From: Sphaerochaetaceae bacterium
Lineage (GTDB): Bacteria > Spirochaetota > Spirochaetia > Sphaerochaetales > Sphaerochaetaceae
Assembly: GCA_024699225.1 (NCBI GenBank)
Contig: JAILPZ010000009.1
Span: 17,990 to 81,989, forward strand
Reading direction: 5' to 3'
DNA: 64,000 nt
In this document: positions 18,419 through 28,050 of the stretch, piece after piece
Numbering within the stretch: position 1 is the first letter of the stretch
How the letters are laid out: each line of letters opens with the position of its first letter
The notes under the pieces: generated by a model
What the model saw: the letters and a program-made list of their open reading frames with translations, nothing else
What the model was told of the DNA's origin: nothing
Databases searched by the model: none
Program-made: the position numbers and the translations under genes

Positions 18419-19416
18419 CCCCTTTCAGAATCAGTTGAGAAACTGTATGTTGTAGAACTTTCAAAAATCTGGCCACCCTTTACCGTACAGGACGGAAAGC
18501 TTTCTATATTGGGTGTGTCAGGATAAAACTGTGTTTCAAGACAGAGAGCCTGGTAGTTGCTGTAGCCCAGCTCTGATTTTGCAAGAGTGTTTGAAGTATA
18601 GAACTGAAATGAAGGAAGGTCAGTGTAGCAGTCCATGACTCTTCCGCTGTCAGGGTCAGTTATTCTTGCAAAGTGTGTGTAGCCGCGGCTCTTTCCGCCA
18701 TCTCTTCTTACAGTATACGGATGGTCGTAGCCTCCGGCCTCTTCTATGTTAAGACCTATCTCGTGTTCAGTTGAAAAATCAAAACAAGTGCCTGCAGTAT
18801 TCATAAGGGCTCCGGTAGGAACCTTTCTTTCATCAAGGACTGCCATGGAATCTGAATCAAAAACAGCCTTTTCCCTCAGAATATCCTTACTGAAGTCTCC
18901 GCTGAGGTTGAAATAAGCATGGTTTGTAAGATTTACGGGACAGTCCTCAGAACAGAGGACCTTGTAATGAATGGTAAAGTTTCCACCGCTTGTCATGGTG
19001 TACTTAACCCAGGTATCCATGGTGCCGGGAAAGCCGTCATCTGCTTCATTTACACGCAGGTGGCAGAGAAAGCCGTTGTCAATCTTTCTCACTTCCCAGA
19101 ATTTATGGATAAAGCTGTTCTTGCCGCAGTGGCACATTACATCTCCTTTATTGGGCTCGAAACTGTATGTTTTATCCCCGATTTTAAAAGAAGGTCCGCT
19201 GATTCTGTTGGCAAAGCGTCCTACTACAAAATTTAAAAAGCCCTTGCCTTCAAGGAGTTTCTGAGGATCATTCTTCCAGTTCGGATAGGTCAAAACTACA
19301 TTTTCAACCTTGCCGTTTCTGTCCGGAACACAAAGAGATGAAATGTGGGCACCGAGGTTAAGAATTGAAAATGAATAAGAACCGTTTCTGAATGTGTACT
19401 CGGCAATTTTTTCCAT
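18415..19416 (-). CDS. galM: Aldose 1-epimerase
   Basis: VVGRFANRISGPSFKIG; NLTNHAYFNLSG; LCLETQFYPDTPN. Confidence 0.9.
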   Translation of the reverse strand: MEKIAEYTFRNGSYSFSILNLGAHISSLCVPDRNGKVENVVLTYPNWKNDPQKLLEGKGFLNFVVGRFANRISGPSFKIGDKTYSFEPNKGDVMCHCGKNSFIHKFWEVRKIDNGFLCHLRVNEADDGFPGTMDTWVKYTMTSGGNFTIHYKVLCSEDCPVNLTNHAYFNLSGDFSKDILREKAVFDSDSMAVLDERKVPTGALMNTAGTCFDFSTEHEIGLNIEEAGGYDHPYTVRRDGGKSRGYTHFARITDPDSGRVMDCYTDLPSFQFYTSNTLAKSELGYSNYQALCLETQFYPDTPNIESFPSCTVKGGQIFESSTTYSFSTDSERG

Positions 19417-21230
19417 TATCTTTCCTCGTCATTGCTCTTGAGCACAGCAAGGAAGGCACGCTGAGGGATTTCGACATTTCCGACAAGCTTCATGCGCTTC
19501 TTTCCTTCTTTCTGTTTTTCAAGAAGTTTTCGCTTACGGGTAATGTCTCCACCATAACACTTGGCGGTAACATCTTTTCTGTAAGCATTAATTGTCTCAC
19601 GTGCAATTATATTACCACCTATTGCGGCTTGGATAGGAATTTTAAACTGCTGACGGGGAATTTCGGTCTGAAGCCTCTCACAAATCTGTCTTCCGCGCTG
19701 AACAGCACCCTGTCTGAAGACAAGCTGGCTCAGTGCATCCACAGGTTCTCCGTTTACAAGAATCTCCATACGGACAAGGTCTGTTTTCTTGTATCCTGTC
19801 ACCTCATAGTCAAAAGAGGCATATCCTCTGGATATGGATTTTAATCTGTCGTAGAACTCAAAGAGAACCTCACTTAAAGGCATGTCGTAGATAAGCTCTA
19901 CTCGTTTTTCGTCAATATATGTCAGAGAAGTCTGTACACCGCGCTTTTCAAGACAGAGACTGATAATAACGCCAAGGTAGGTAGCAGGAGCTATGATACT
20001 TGCCCTTATGTACGGCTCCTCAACGTAATTTATTCTCATGGGATCCGGATAGTCCATAGGATTATCCACATACAGCTCTTCTCCGTTCTTCATGTGAATA
20101 AAGTATCTTACGGATGGAGATGTAAAGACTATTGAAAGGTCAAACTCCCTTTCAATTCTCTCCTGAACAACCTCGAGGTGCAGAAGACCGAGAAAACCGC
20201 ATCTGAAACCCTGACCAAGGGCGGCACTGCTGTCCTTCTCATATACAAGTGAAGCGTCATTGAGCTTAAGTTTCTCTATGGCGGAGAGCAGTTCCTCATA
20301 ATCATTTGAATCAACGGGATAGATTGATGAGAAAACTACAGGTTTTACTTCTTTAAAGCCCTCACAGGGAGAAGTTGCAGGATGGGATGCAAGGGTTACT
20401 GTATCACCGACTCTGATATCACTGATAGTTTTGATTCCGGCTATGAAGTAGCCTACATCTCCGGCCTCAAGAGTTTTTGTTCTGATTAAATCAAGCTGGA
20501 AAATACCAACTTCCTCAACCTTGTAGACAGCCTTGCTGTTCATGAACATTATTTCCTGTCCCTCGGAAACAGTTCCTTCAAAGAGACGGAAATGAACTAT
20601 AACACCGCGGTACGGGTCGTAATGGCTGTCAAAAATAAGGGCCTTAAGCGGGTCTTCTGCTTTTCCCGCCGGAGGCGGAATGAGGTCTACTATAGCCTCA
20701 TAGAGATTATCAACACCAAGACCTGTCTTGGCACTGACCTGAACGGCCATGGAAGAATCAAGTCCAAGGTCGTTGTCAATCTGGTGCATGCATGAGGGAA
20801 TATCAGCACTGGCAAGGTCAATCTTGTTTATTACGGGAATAATCTCCAGTCCGTGCTCTATGGCCATGTAAAGATTGGCCAGAGTCTGGGCTTCAACACC
20901 CTGTGATGCATCAATAAGCAAAAGGGCACCCTCACATGAGGAAATTGCCCTTGATACTTCGTATGAGAAATCTACGTGACCCGGAGTATCTACAAGATTA
21001 AGCTCGTAGAGCTCTCCGTTTCTGGCTGTATACGGAACGGTAACAGCCTGACTTTTTATTGTAATTCCGCGTTCACGCTCAATATCCATGTTATCAAGGA
21101 TCTGAGACTGCGCAGGACCACGGGAAGTTACCAGACTTGCCTTCTCTATAAATCTGTCAGCAAGTGTACTCTTACCGTGGTCTATATGTGCAATAATGCA
21201 GAAATTTCTTTTATGAGCAGAGTCAACCAT
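19416..21230 (-). CDS. lepA: Elongation factor 4
   Basis: NFCIIAHIDHGKSTLADRF; RERGITIKSQAV; C-terminal AKCYGGDITRKRKLLEKQKEGKKRMK. Confidence 0.97.
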   Translation of the reverse strand: MVDSAHKRNFCIIAHIDHGKSTLADRFIEKASLVTSRGPAQSQILDNMDIERERGITIKSQAVTVPYTARNGELYELNLVDTPGHVDFSYEVSRAISSCEGALLLIDASQGVEAQTLANLYMAIEHGLEIIPVINKIDLASADIPSCMHQIDNDLGLDSSMAVQVSAKTGLGVDNLYEAIVDLIPPPAGKAEDPLKALIFDSHYDPYRGVIVHFRLFEGTVSEGQEIMFMNSKAVYKVEEVGIFQLDLIRTKTLEAGDVGYFIAGIKTISDIRVGDTVTLASHPATSPCEGFKEVKPVVFSSIYPVDSNDYEELLSAIEKLKLNDASLVYEKDSSAALGQGFRCGFLGLLHLEVVQERIEREFDLSIVFTSPSVRYFIHMKNGEELYVDNPMDYPDPMRINYVEEPYIRASIIAPATYLGVIISLCLEKRGVQTSLTYIDEKRVELIYDMPLSEVLFEFYDRLKSISRGYASFDYEVTGYKKTDLVRMEILVNGEPVDALSQLVFRQGAVQRGRQICERLQTEIPRQQFKIPIQAAIGGNIIARETINAYRKDVTAKCYGGDITRKRKLLEKQKEGKKRMKLVGNVEIPQRAFLAVLKSNDEER

Positions 21231-21239
21231 ACTCCAACC

Positions 21240-23252
21240 TTAATCTGTTAAGTCAGTGTTCTTTGGACCAATGGCCTCAAAACCAAGAAGTTCACGAACC
21301 TCAGAATCGTCAAGAGTTTCCTTGACCATAAGCTCCTGTGCAAGCTTATCAAGCTGATCCTTATGTTCGTTAAGGAGCTTTCTGGCATTTTCAAGACAGG
21401 ATTTGAGGATCTTCTGAATCTCCTTGTCAATTTTCTCTGCTGTGTACTCTGAGAAATCCTTGTGAGTTGCAATCTCACGGCCAAGGAAGAGCGGCTCACC
21501 TTCACTTCCGAGAGAAATGAAGCCAAGGTCACTCATACCCCACTCTGTTACCATACGTCTTGCAATCTCTGTTCCCTGCTTGATATCTGAGCTCGGTCCT
21601 GTTGAGGTCTGGCCGCCGATAATTTCTTCTGCAACATAGCCACCCATTGCCATGGTAATGTGGCTGAGAAGTGTACTCTTCTTGTAGTAGTTAACATCAT
21701 CCTCAGGCAGTCCCATCGTTACACCGCCTGCATTTCCGTGCGGGATGATAGTTACCTTATACAGCGGGTCAATGTCCGGCAGATAGTAGTACAGAAGAGC
21801 ATGGCCTGCCTCGTGATAGGCAGTCATTTTCTTATCCTCGTCCTTCATGACATGGCTCTTCTTGGCAACACCGAGAACCATCTTGTCTCTGGCCTGCTCA
21901 AAGTCCTGCATGACAACAGTCTTTCTCTTTTCTCTTGTAGCAAAGAGAGCTGCTTCATTAACAAGGTTTGCAAGATCTGCACCGCTGGCGCCCGGAGTTG
22001 CACGTGCAATTCTTCTCAGATCAACACTGCTGTCGAGCTTAACCTTTGCTGCATGAATCTTAAGAATATCTTCTCTTTCCTGAATATCAGGAAGGGTAAT
22101 GGCAACCTGTCTGTCAAAACGTCCCGGTCTGAGAAGTGCCGGATCAAGTACGTCTGCTCTGTTGGTGGCAGCAATAACAATAACGCCGGATGTTGTATCA
22201 AAACCATCCATCTCAACCAGAATCTGGTTAAGTGTCTGCTCTCTTTCATCATGTCCGCCGCCAAGTCCGCTTCCTCTGGACCTTCCGACTGCGTCAATTT
22301 CGTCTATAAACAGGATACACGGTGAATGCTTTCTGCCCTGGTCAAAGAGGTCTCTGACTCTTGCAGCACCCATACCTACAAACATCTCAACAAAATCAGA
22401 TCCTGAAGTATGGAAGAAAGATACACCGGCTTCACCGGCAACTGCCTTTGCAATAAGGGTCTTACCTGTTCCCGGAGGACCTACAAGCAGGACACCGCGA
22501 GGAATTCTTGCACCAATTTCATTAAAGCGCTTAGGGTTCTTCAAGAACTCAACAACCTCTTCAAGCTCGTACTTTGCTTCCTTCTGGCCTGCAACATCCT
22601 TGAACTTGATTTTGACATCCTTGTCCGTGAACTGCTTTGCATGGCTCTTTCCGAACTGCATGAGCTGGCCATTGCCGGAGGCGCTCTTCATGAGCATGAC
22701 ATAGAATCCGATAATGAAGATCCACGGCAGAAGTTCAAGAAGGATGGCAAGAATGGATATTTCCTGCTCACTGCTGCTGATAGTTACTTCGTTTTCCTCG
22801 AGGAAAGGAAGCAGGTTACTGTCCTGCATGGGAATTCTTGTGTAGTATTCGTTTCCGTTTGCAACAAAATAAACTGTTGAATCAGCCTTAATGTCTACGC
22901 TTTCAATTGTGCCGTTCTCAACTGCGTTCTTGAATGTAGTATAGTTAACTTCAATGCTTGTATTTCTTGATGAGAAAATTGTGAACATGAACATAAGAAG
23001 AATGGCTGCAAATACTGCAAGACCTATTCTGTTCTTATGAGAACCAAACGGTGAAAAACCGCCGTTGTTTCCGGAATTGGGGTTCTGGCTGTTATTGTTT
23101 TTGCCTTCCTTATTATCATTTCCCTTACCAGGCTCAAGAGAAGCATCACGCGGATGCCAGTAATCATCACCTTTAGGAGCCTTCTTTTCAGGTTTTTCTT
23201 TAGGGGTTTCTTCGTTATTTATCTGATCATCTTTTTTGATTTCATCGTCCAT
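21240..23252 (-). CDS. ftsH: ATP-dependent zinc metalloprotease FtsH
   Basis: [34 protein letters not shown]-terminal TM helices. Confidence 0.97.
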   Translation of the reverse strand: MDDEIKKDDQINNEETPKEKPEKKAPKGDDYWHPRDASLEPGKGNDNKEGKNNNSQNPNSGNNGGFSPFGSHKNRIGLAVFAAILLMFMFTIFSSRNTSIEVNYTTFKNAVENGTIESVDIKADSTVYFVANGNEYYTRIPMQDSNLLPFLEENEVTISSSEQEISILAILLELLPWIFIIGFYVMLMKSASGNGQLMQFGKSHAKQFTDKDVKIKFKDVAGQKEAKYELEEVVEFLKNPKRFNEIGARIPRGVLLVGPPGTGKTLIAKAVAGEAGVSFFHTSGSDFVEMFVGMGAARVRDLFDQGRKHSPCILFIDEIDAVGRSRGSGLGGGHDEREQTLNQILVEMDGFDTTSGVIVIAATNRADVLDPALLRPGRFDRQVAITLPDIQEREDILKIHAAKVKLDSSVDLRRIARATPGASGADLANLVNEAALFATREKRKTVVMQDFEQARDKMVLGVAKKSHVMKDEDKKMTAYHEAGHALLYYYLPDIDPLYKVTIIPHGNAGGVTMGLPEDDVNYYKKSTLLSHITMAMGGYVAEEIIGGQTSTGPSSDIKQGTEIARRMVTEWGMSDLGFISLGSEGEPLFLGREIATHKDFSEYTAEKIDKEIQKILKSCLENARKLLNEHKDQLDKLAQELMVKETLDDSEVRELLGFEAIGPKNTDLTD

Positions 23253-23302
23253 TTATATAACCTCTTTGAAAAAATATACCTATTTTAAACTAACTAGACA
23301 AG

Positions 23303-24646
23303 TCAAACGCCAAACTTAAAATAAAGTGTATGCTCAGCATTAAGATATCTGAGGGCCACACGGTTCCTGCCGCCAAAGATTTCTGCAGCTACTGCACATA
23401 CACCGAAGCTATCACAGATAAGGGGAACACGGGACCTTAGGGCTGACGGGATTTTCATGTCCTGAAGCAGTTTCAAAACTGTTTTCCTACCCTCTTTAAG
23501 AATTATATCATCCCCGACTTTTACAAATCTTACGCTGAAAGAACCCTCTGACGGCAGTCTTATGTCTGTACTGCTCCCGGATTTTGAAAGTTCACAAATC
23601 ATACCGGAGGGAAGGATGGTCTTTTCTCCCGGGACAAGCGGCTTACAGAAACTGTTAAACAGCAGATCTTCAGAAGCATCTGAAATAATGATTAAGGAGT
23701 CTGTGATACTTACATGCGCTCCATTTGCACTTATTCTTCCGCTCTTCCCCAGAGATACTGTTTTTATAATTCTTGAGCAGAGTGTCTGCGGCATGCTCTT
23801 ATAGCCAAAAACATGGTCCCAGCAGCGGTACAGTTCCAGTGTCTTCTGAAGATCATTCATTTTATTAAAACTACTGATCTCAATTACGTTACCGGTACTT
23901 CCGCCTGACATGGCCATGCAGAGATTTACGGCACGGTCGCGGATTGAAAGGATGCGTTTGCCGTAGTCCTCCATCACCGTCTTAAGGGAAGGAATAACAT
24001 TTAAGCGTATGTCGTTGCGTTCATAATCCGGCAGTGCATTTGTACTGTCAGTACTCCATGAGAAACCCTGAGAAGCAACATAGTCTTCCAGGCAATCCCT
24101 TGAATAATCAAGAAGAGGCCTGATAATAACGCCGTTTTTCTCGCTGATTCCCCTGAGTGACGGGAGAGGTGCCTTTCTCATTATCTTCATGAGAACAGTT
24201 TCAATCTGATCATCCTTATGATGAGCTGTAGCTATAAAATCAGAACCTGTTTTAAGTCTGAAATCTTCAAGTTCTGCATATCTTAAGCTTCTTGCAGCAT
24301 CCTCCAAGCCGCCTTTTCTCCGGGAAGCCAGAGAAGAGACAGTGTTCTTTTGCAAATCTGCCACACTCAGCTTTAAACCGAGTTTCCTGCAGTTTTCCTT
24401 ATTAAGAGTAATCTCCCCTTCAAGTTCAGAATCAGTTCTGAGTCTGTGGTTAACATAAAGAGGGTGCACATGTTCCTTACCAAGGGTTTTAACACAAAGA
24501 ATAAGAAGTGCAAGCGAATCACAGCCGCCAGAGAAAGCAACAACAAGATTCAGAGGCTTTTTAAAATCAGTTAGAAGCGTAACCGTGTCAGAGAACGCCC
24601 TTTCTGTTAAATTCACGCTGCAGTTCCTCCACATCAGAACCCTCAA
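23303..24646 (-). CDS. tilS: tRNA(Ile)-lysidine synthetase
   Basis: VVAFSGGCDSLALLIL; VNHRLRTDSELEGEI; ATAHHKDDQIETVLM. Confidence 0.9.
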   Translation of the reverse strand: MRVLMWRNCSVNLTERAFSDTVTLLTDFKKPLNLVVAFSGGCDSLALLILCVKTLGKEHVHPLYVNHRLRTDSELEGEITLNKENCRKLGLKLSVADLQKNTVSSLASRRKGGLEDAARSLRYAELEDFRLKTGSDFIATAHHKDDQIETVLMKIMRKAPLPSLRGISEKNGVIIRPLLDYSRDCLEDYVASQGFSWSTDSTNALPDYERNDIRLNVIPSLKTVMEDYGKRILSIRDRAVNLCMAMSGGSTGNVIEISSFNKMNDLQKTLELYRCWDHVFGYKSMPQTLCSRIIKTVSLGKSGRISANGAHVSITDSLIIISDASEDLLFNSFCKPLVPGEKTILPSGMICELSKSGSSTDIRLPSEGSFSVRFVKVGDDIILKEGRKTVLKLLQDMKIPSALRSRVPLICDSFGVCAVAAEIFGGRNRVALRYLNAEHTLYFKFGV

Positions 24647-25148
24647 GAAATTTCACTGAAGCTTTCATGGCTAAATCGAGAGCCTGATTATAAAGCTCAG
24701 CTTTTCTCTCATCCTTTTCAACCTGCAGGACGTGGTCTACTACATCCACACCTTCCTCAGGTCTTCCCACTCCTACATATATTCTTATGAAATCAGGACT
24801 TCCAAGAGCTTCTGAAATACTGTTTAAGCCTTTCTGGCCGCTGGAGCCTCCACCGCGTCTGATTCTAAGTCCTCCTACGGCAAGGTCCATGTTGTCACAG
24901 ATAACGGCAACTGAAGAGGCATCTTTAATTCTGAGATATTTAATTATATTACCACTTTTGTTCATATAGGTAAGTGGCTGAACTATAAGCCCTCCGGGAA
25001 CAGTTGCACGGCGGTATAAACGCAAACAGCGCTTTTTCAGAGTTACCTGAAAAAACGCTGCAAGTCTGTCAGTTGCATCAAATCCGGCATTATGCCGAGT
25101 ATGAGCATATTTTGTACCCGGATTTCCCAATCCGATTACAAACCTCAT
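24588..25148 (-). CDS. pth: Peptidyl-tRNA hydrolase
   Basis: FVIGLGNPGTKYAHTRHNAGFDATD; QPLTYMNKSGN; RGGGSSGQKGLNSI. Confidence 0.95.
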   Translation of the reverse strand: MRFVIGLGNPGTKYAHTRHNAGFDATDRLAAFFQVTLKKRCLRLYRRATVPGGLIVQPLTYMNKSGNIIKYLRIKDASSVAVICDNMDLAVGGLRIRRGGGSSGQKGLNSISEALGSPDFIRIYVGVGRPEEGVDVVDHVLQVEKDERKAELYNQALDLAMKASVKFLEGSDVEELQREFNRKGVL

Positions 25149-25426
25149 ACAATCTGGAAGTCTGCGTGGATAAGAGTTCCTGTCATGACATTTTCCTGGA
25201 GCTCTTTGAAGATGCAGTTGTAGGTCTTTCCGTCAAGTTCTACTTCACACTTCATACCTTCAGCGAGTTTTCTGAGCTGAAGATCAAAGTCATGAGCGTT
25301 CAGATAAACATGAAGGTTTCCGTCTTTTCCGTACATTTCTGCAGGAACAAAACCCTTGCGGACAAGTCTTCTTGATCCGGCTGAACCGAAATCTTCTGTT
25401 CTGAGTGTAGCTTTTACTGTTACCAT
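25145..25426 (-). CDS. rplY: Ribosomal protein L25-family
   Basis: KATLRTEDFGSAGSRRLVRKGFVPAEMYGKD; start 25426 has GGAGGAAAATA RBS. Confidence 0.85.
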   Translation of the reverse strand: MVTVKATLRTEDFGSAGSRRLVRKGFVPAEMYGKDGNLHVYLNAHDFDLQLRKLAEGMKCEVELDGKTYNCIFKELQENVMTGTLIHADFQIV

Positions 25427-25529
25427 TATTTTCCTCCTACTCTCGTTCCTGTAAGGAACTACCATTGAAATCAAAATGACTATAGCAAAGTTGCCTTACA
25501 AAAGTCAAGTTTGCCATGTTTATAAAAAA

Positions 25530-25601
25530 CTGGGGAAGGTAGAGTCGAACTACCATCGTCGGAGCCAAAACCCGATGTCTTAACCGTTGGACCATTCCCC
25601 A
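25530..25601 (-). tRNA. tRNA-Gln (TTG)
   Basis: Minus strand TGGGGAATGGTCCAACGGTTAAGACATCGGGTTTTGGCTCCGACGATGGTAGTTCGACTCTACCTTCCCCA; loop TTTTGGC. Confidence 0.93.
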
Positions 25602-25634
25602 AACTGTAGATAATAGTACGGTTCAAAGCCCGAT

Positions 25635-26381
25635 TTAGTCAACTTGTACTGAGTATCTGGCACTTCCGCTTCCGCTTAAAAACAGACCTTCTGAACAGCC
25701 GCTCATGTCGTTGATAATCTCAAAGTCATTTTTAAAGCTCCACTTCTCAAAAGGAGAGAGATACATGGAGTAAAGCTCCTCACAGGAAGGCAGTGAAGGC
25801 AAGTCGGTTCTCTTATCCAGAACAGAGTAAGCATAGGCTGTACTTACTCCGCTTCCCTCAGGAATGGTTATCTCAAACCTGAGGTCTTTTCTCTCCTTCA
25901 GAGGCTTAACTATCTCACCGCGCCCTGTAACATAGGCCAAGGTACAACCGTAAACAAAAAACGGCACATCACTTCCAACCTTAAGAGCTATTTCACTGAG
26001 GCTGGAAACTGAAAGAGAGGTTTCAAAGATTTTATCAAGTGCAAGTATTACCGAAGCTGCATCTGACGAACCGCCGCCAAGGCCTGCCTTGGCCGGAATG
26101 TGCTTTTCAACTGAGATTGAAACAGATCCTGTAAGATTGCAGTATTCAAGAAAGGATACAGCTGCCTTGTAGACTGTGGACTTTTTCTCTTCAACATAGG
26201 AGTCAAGACCTGTTACAGAAACAGATACAACAGAAGAAGAACTAACAGAGACTTTTACAGTGTCATGCATGTTCTTTACTTTCTGGAAAAGAGAAGAAAT
26301 TTCATGGTAGCCGTCTTCTCTCTTCTTTCCCACATAGAGACCTATATTGACCTTAGGATAAGCTTTAAGCGTCACTTCCAT
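25635..26381 (-). CDS. ispE: 4-diphosphocytidyl-2-C-methyl-D-erythritol kinase
   Basis: KAYPKVNIGLYVGKKREDGYHEISSLFQ; IPAKAGLGGGSSDAASVILAL. Confidence 0.92.
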   Translation of the reverse strand: MEVTLKAYPKVNIGLYVGKKREDGYHEISSLFQKVKNMHDTVKVSVSSSSVVSVSVTGLDSYVEEKKSTVYKAAVSFLEYCNLTGSVSISVEKHIPAKAGLGGGSSDAASVILALDKIFETSLSVSSLSEIALKVGSDVPFFVYGCTLAYVTGRGEIVKPLKERKDLRFEITIPEGSGVSTAYAYSVLDKRTDLPSLPSCEELYSMYLSPFEKWSFKNDFEIINDMSGCSEGLFLSGSGSARYSVQVD

Positions 26382-27097
26382 ATACCAAGGCTCCTCAGTT
26401 TTTCTTCTGTCTTTTCCTGCCATCCCCTGTTAGCCTGAGGATTTCCCGGACTGGGGTGAATAATTGAAGAAACAGTTCTTCCTTCAGAGGCAGGATTTGA
26501 AAGTATTCTCTTCTCAGCGTACTTTCCCACACCAATGAGGTAGGACGGATTTACAAGGTTTATTACATTCTCAAGGTATCTGTCACAGAGTTCTTCCAGG
26601 CGTTTTCTTTCAGAGGCCGGTAACAGATCCGGTGTAGCATTTTTGGCTGTTGGGGTCGGAAGCAGAAATCCAAGAGGACAGTAGTTGAAAACACAGTAAG
26701 TATCTGCAAAATCCGAGGCACAGGGATAGGCGCTTTTAAACAGACCCCAGAGCCTTTTGCCGCTGACCTCACTTTTTGGACAGTCAAGACCTAAAACAGG
26801 GCGGCCCGGATGCTCTCTTTCAGGCTTTCCGATTTTAGCCGTACATTTTAGATAGTCCCTTACAGTCTCAACTTCCCCGAAAGGAACTCCGTTCTGCATC
26901 ATGCCATATGGGCCCGGATTCATACCGAGAAACAGAACTGAAGCTGTGCTTTTTACATATTTTTCCAGGAAAAGTCTGTGGTTATCCCAGGCATAGGAAA
27001 GTGGATTATAGATATAACCGTCAAATGAGAGTTCAAGGGCCGAACATTCATCTGAGAATGTACGTGTAAGTTCAATAAGGTCGGATGAAAAACTCAT
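26372..27097 (-). CDS. SMUG1-type uracil-DNA glycosylase
   Basis: VLFLGMNPGPYGMMQNGVPFGEVETVRDYL; IHPSPGNPQANRGW match SMUG1 catalytic motifs; start 27097 (track start 27148 lies inside a tRNA). Confidence 0.9.
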   Translation of the reverse strand: MSFSSDLIELTRTFSDECSALELSFDGYIYNPLSYAWDNHRLFLEKYVKSTASVLFLGMNPGPYGMMQNGVPFGEVETVRDYLKCTAKIGKPEREHPGRPVLGLDCPKSEVSGKRLWGLFKSAYPCASDFADTYCVFNYCPLGFLLPTPTAKNATPDLLPASERKRLEELCDRYLENVINLVNPSYLIGVGKYAEKRILSNPASEGRTVSSIIHPSPGNPQANRGWQEKTEEKLRSLGIWK

Positions 27098-27098
27098 A

Positions 27099-27170
27099 TA
27101 GGCGCTGCCAGGATTGAACTGGCGACTTCTACCGTGTGAAGGTAGCACTCTCCCGCTGAGTTAAGCGCCC
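27099..27170 (-). tRNA. tRNA-Val (CAC)
   Basis: Minus strand GGGCGCTTAACTCAGCGGGAGAGTGCTACCTTCACACGGTAGAAGTCGCCAGTTCAATCCTGGCAGCGCCTA; loop TTCACAC. Confidence 0.9.
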
Positions 27171-27182
27171 GAAATAACAGAG

Positions 27183-27998
27183 CTAATTATAAAGACCGAA
27201 GACAAACTTGGCAATTGCTTTTGCTACGCCGCTGTCGTTATTGGAGGCTGTAGTATACCTGGCTGCAGAGATGGCCTCAGGTACTGCATTTGCAACTGCA
27301 ACAGATACTCCTGCTATCTCAAGCATGGGTATGTCATTATAGTCGTCCCCTATTGCCATGATCTCTGAAAGAGGCACCTTGTAATACTCACTTAAATCCT
27401 TAACTGAAGTACCCTTTGTAAAGCCTCCTTCCATAATCTCAAGGAAGTTTGCTCCGGGATAGAATGAAACTCTCTCTTCATTAAGACCGGCCTCAAACAG
27501 AGCATCTACAAAGTTCCAGAGTTCTTTTTTGTTCTTTGCCATTGTAACTACTTTGTTGGTTTTTCTTGTTTCACAGAAGCTGTCAAAGTCTACAAGCTCA
27601 CACTCTCTGCGGTACAGCTCTCTCTTCTGGGTATAGGTAAAGCCTTCCCTCTTCTCCATACACCATGAAGTTCCGTCAAAGAGAATAAGGTCCATGGAGC
27701 ATTTTCTTGCAGTATCAATTATAATCCTGAGGTTTTCAGAGCTCATTCTGTGCTCCATGACAACCCTGTCGTTTTCGTCATACAGGGCACACCCGTTAAA
27801 ACCTGAAACAGGTCCTGTTATTCCAAGATCCTCATAGACCATTCTGATTGCAGGAAGAAGACGGCCCGAGACCAGGACAAACTTTACGCCCTTTTCCTCC
27901 ACTGCCTTCTTTATCCAGAGCCTGTTTTCGTCTGTGATTCTCTTGTCATCTGTAACAAGAGTTCCGTCAATATCGCAACAAATGATTTTTACAGCCAT
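27183..27998 (-). CDS. Cof-type HAD-IIB hydrolase
   Basis: ICCDIDGTLVTDDKRI; IMAIGDDYNDIPMLEIAGVSVAVANA. Confidence 0.92.
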   Translation of the reverse strand: MAVKIICCDIDGTLVTDDKRITDENRLWIKKAVEEKGVKFVLVSGRLLPAIRMVYEDLGITGPVSGFNGCALYDENDRVVMEHRMSSENLRIIIDTARKCSMDLILFDGTSWCMEKREGFTYTQKRELYRRECELVDFDSFCETRKTNKVVTMAKNKKELWNFVDALFEAGLNEERVSFYPGANFLEIMEGGFTKGTSVKDLSEYYKVPLSEIMAIGDDYNDIPMLEIAGVSVAVANAVPEAISAARYTTASNNDSGVAKAIAKFVFGLYN

Positions 27999-28050
27999 GG
28001 TTTAATTCTACACAATTGAACAAACCCTGCCAATGTGAGAAACTCAAGTT

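Noticed and set aside
21660-22325. 221-aa plus-strand ORF antisense to ftsH
   Set aside because: Fully inside ftsH, no RBS or family features; likewise 22099..22704 and 22410..22880.
27098-27148. Upstream start of the SMUG1 ORF as given in the track
   Set aside because: Extension lies entirely inside tRNA-Val; start at 27097 used.
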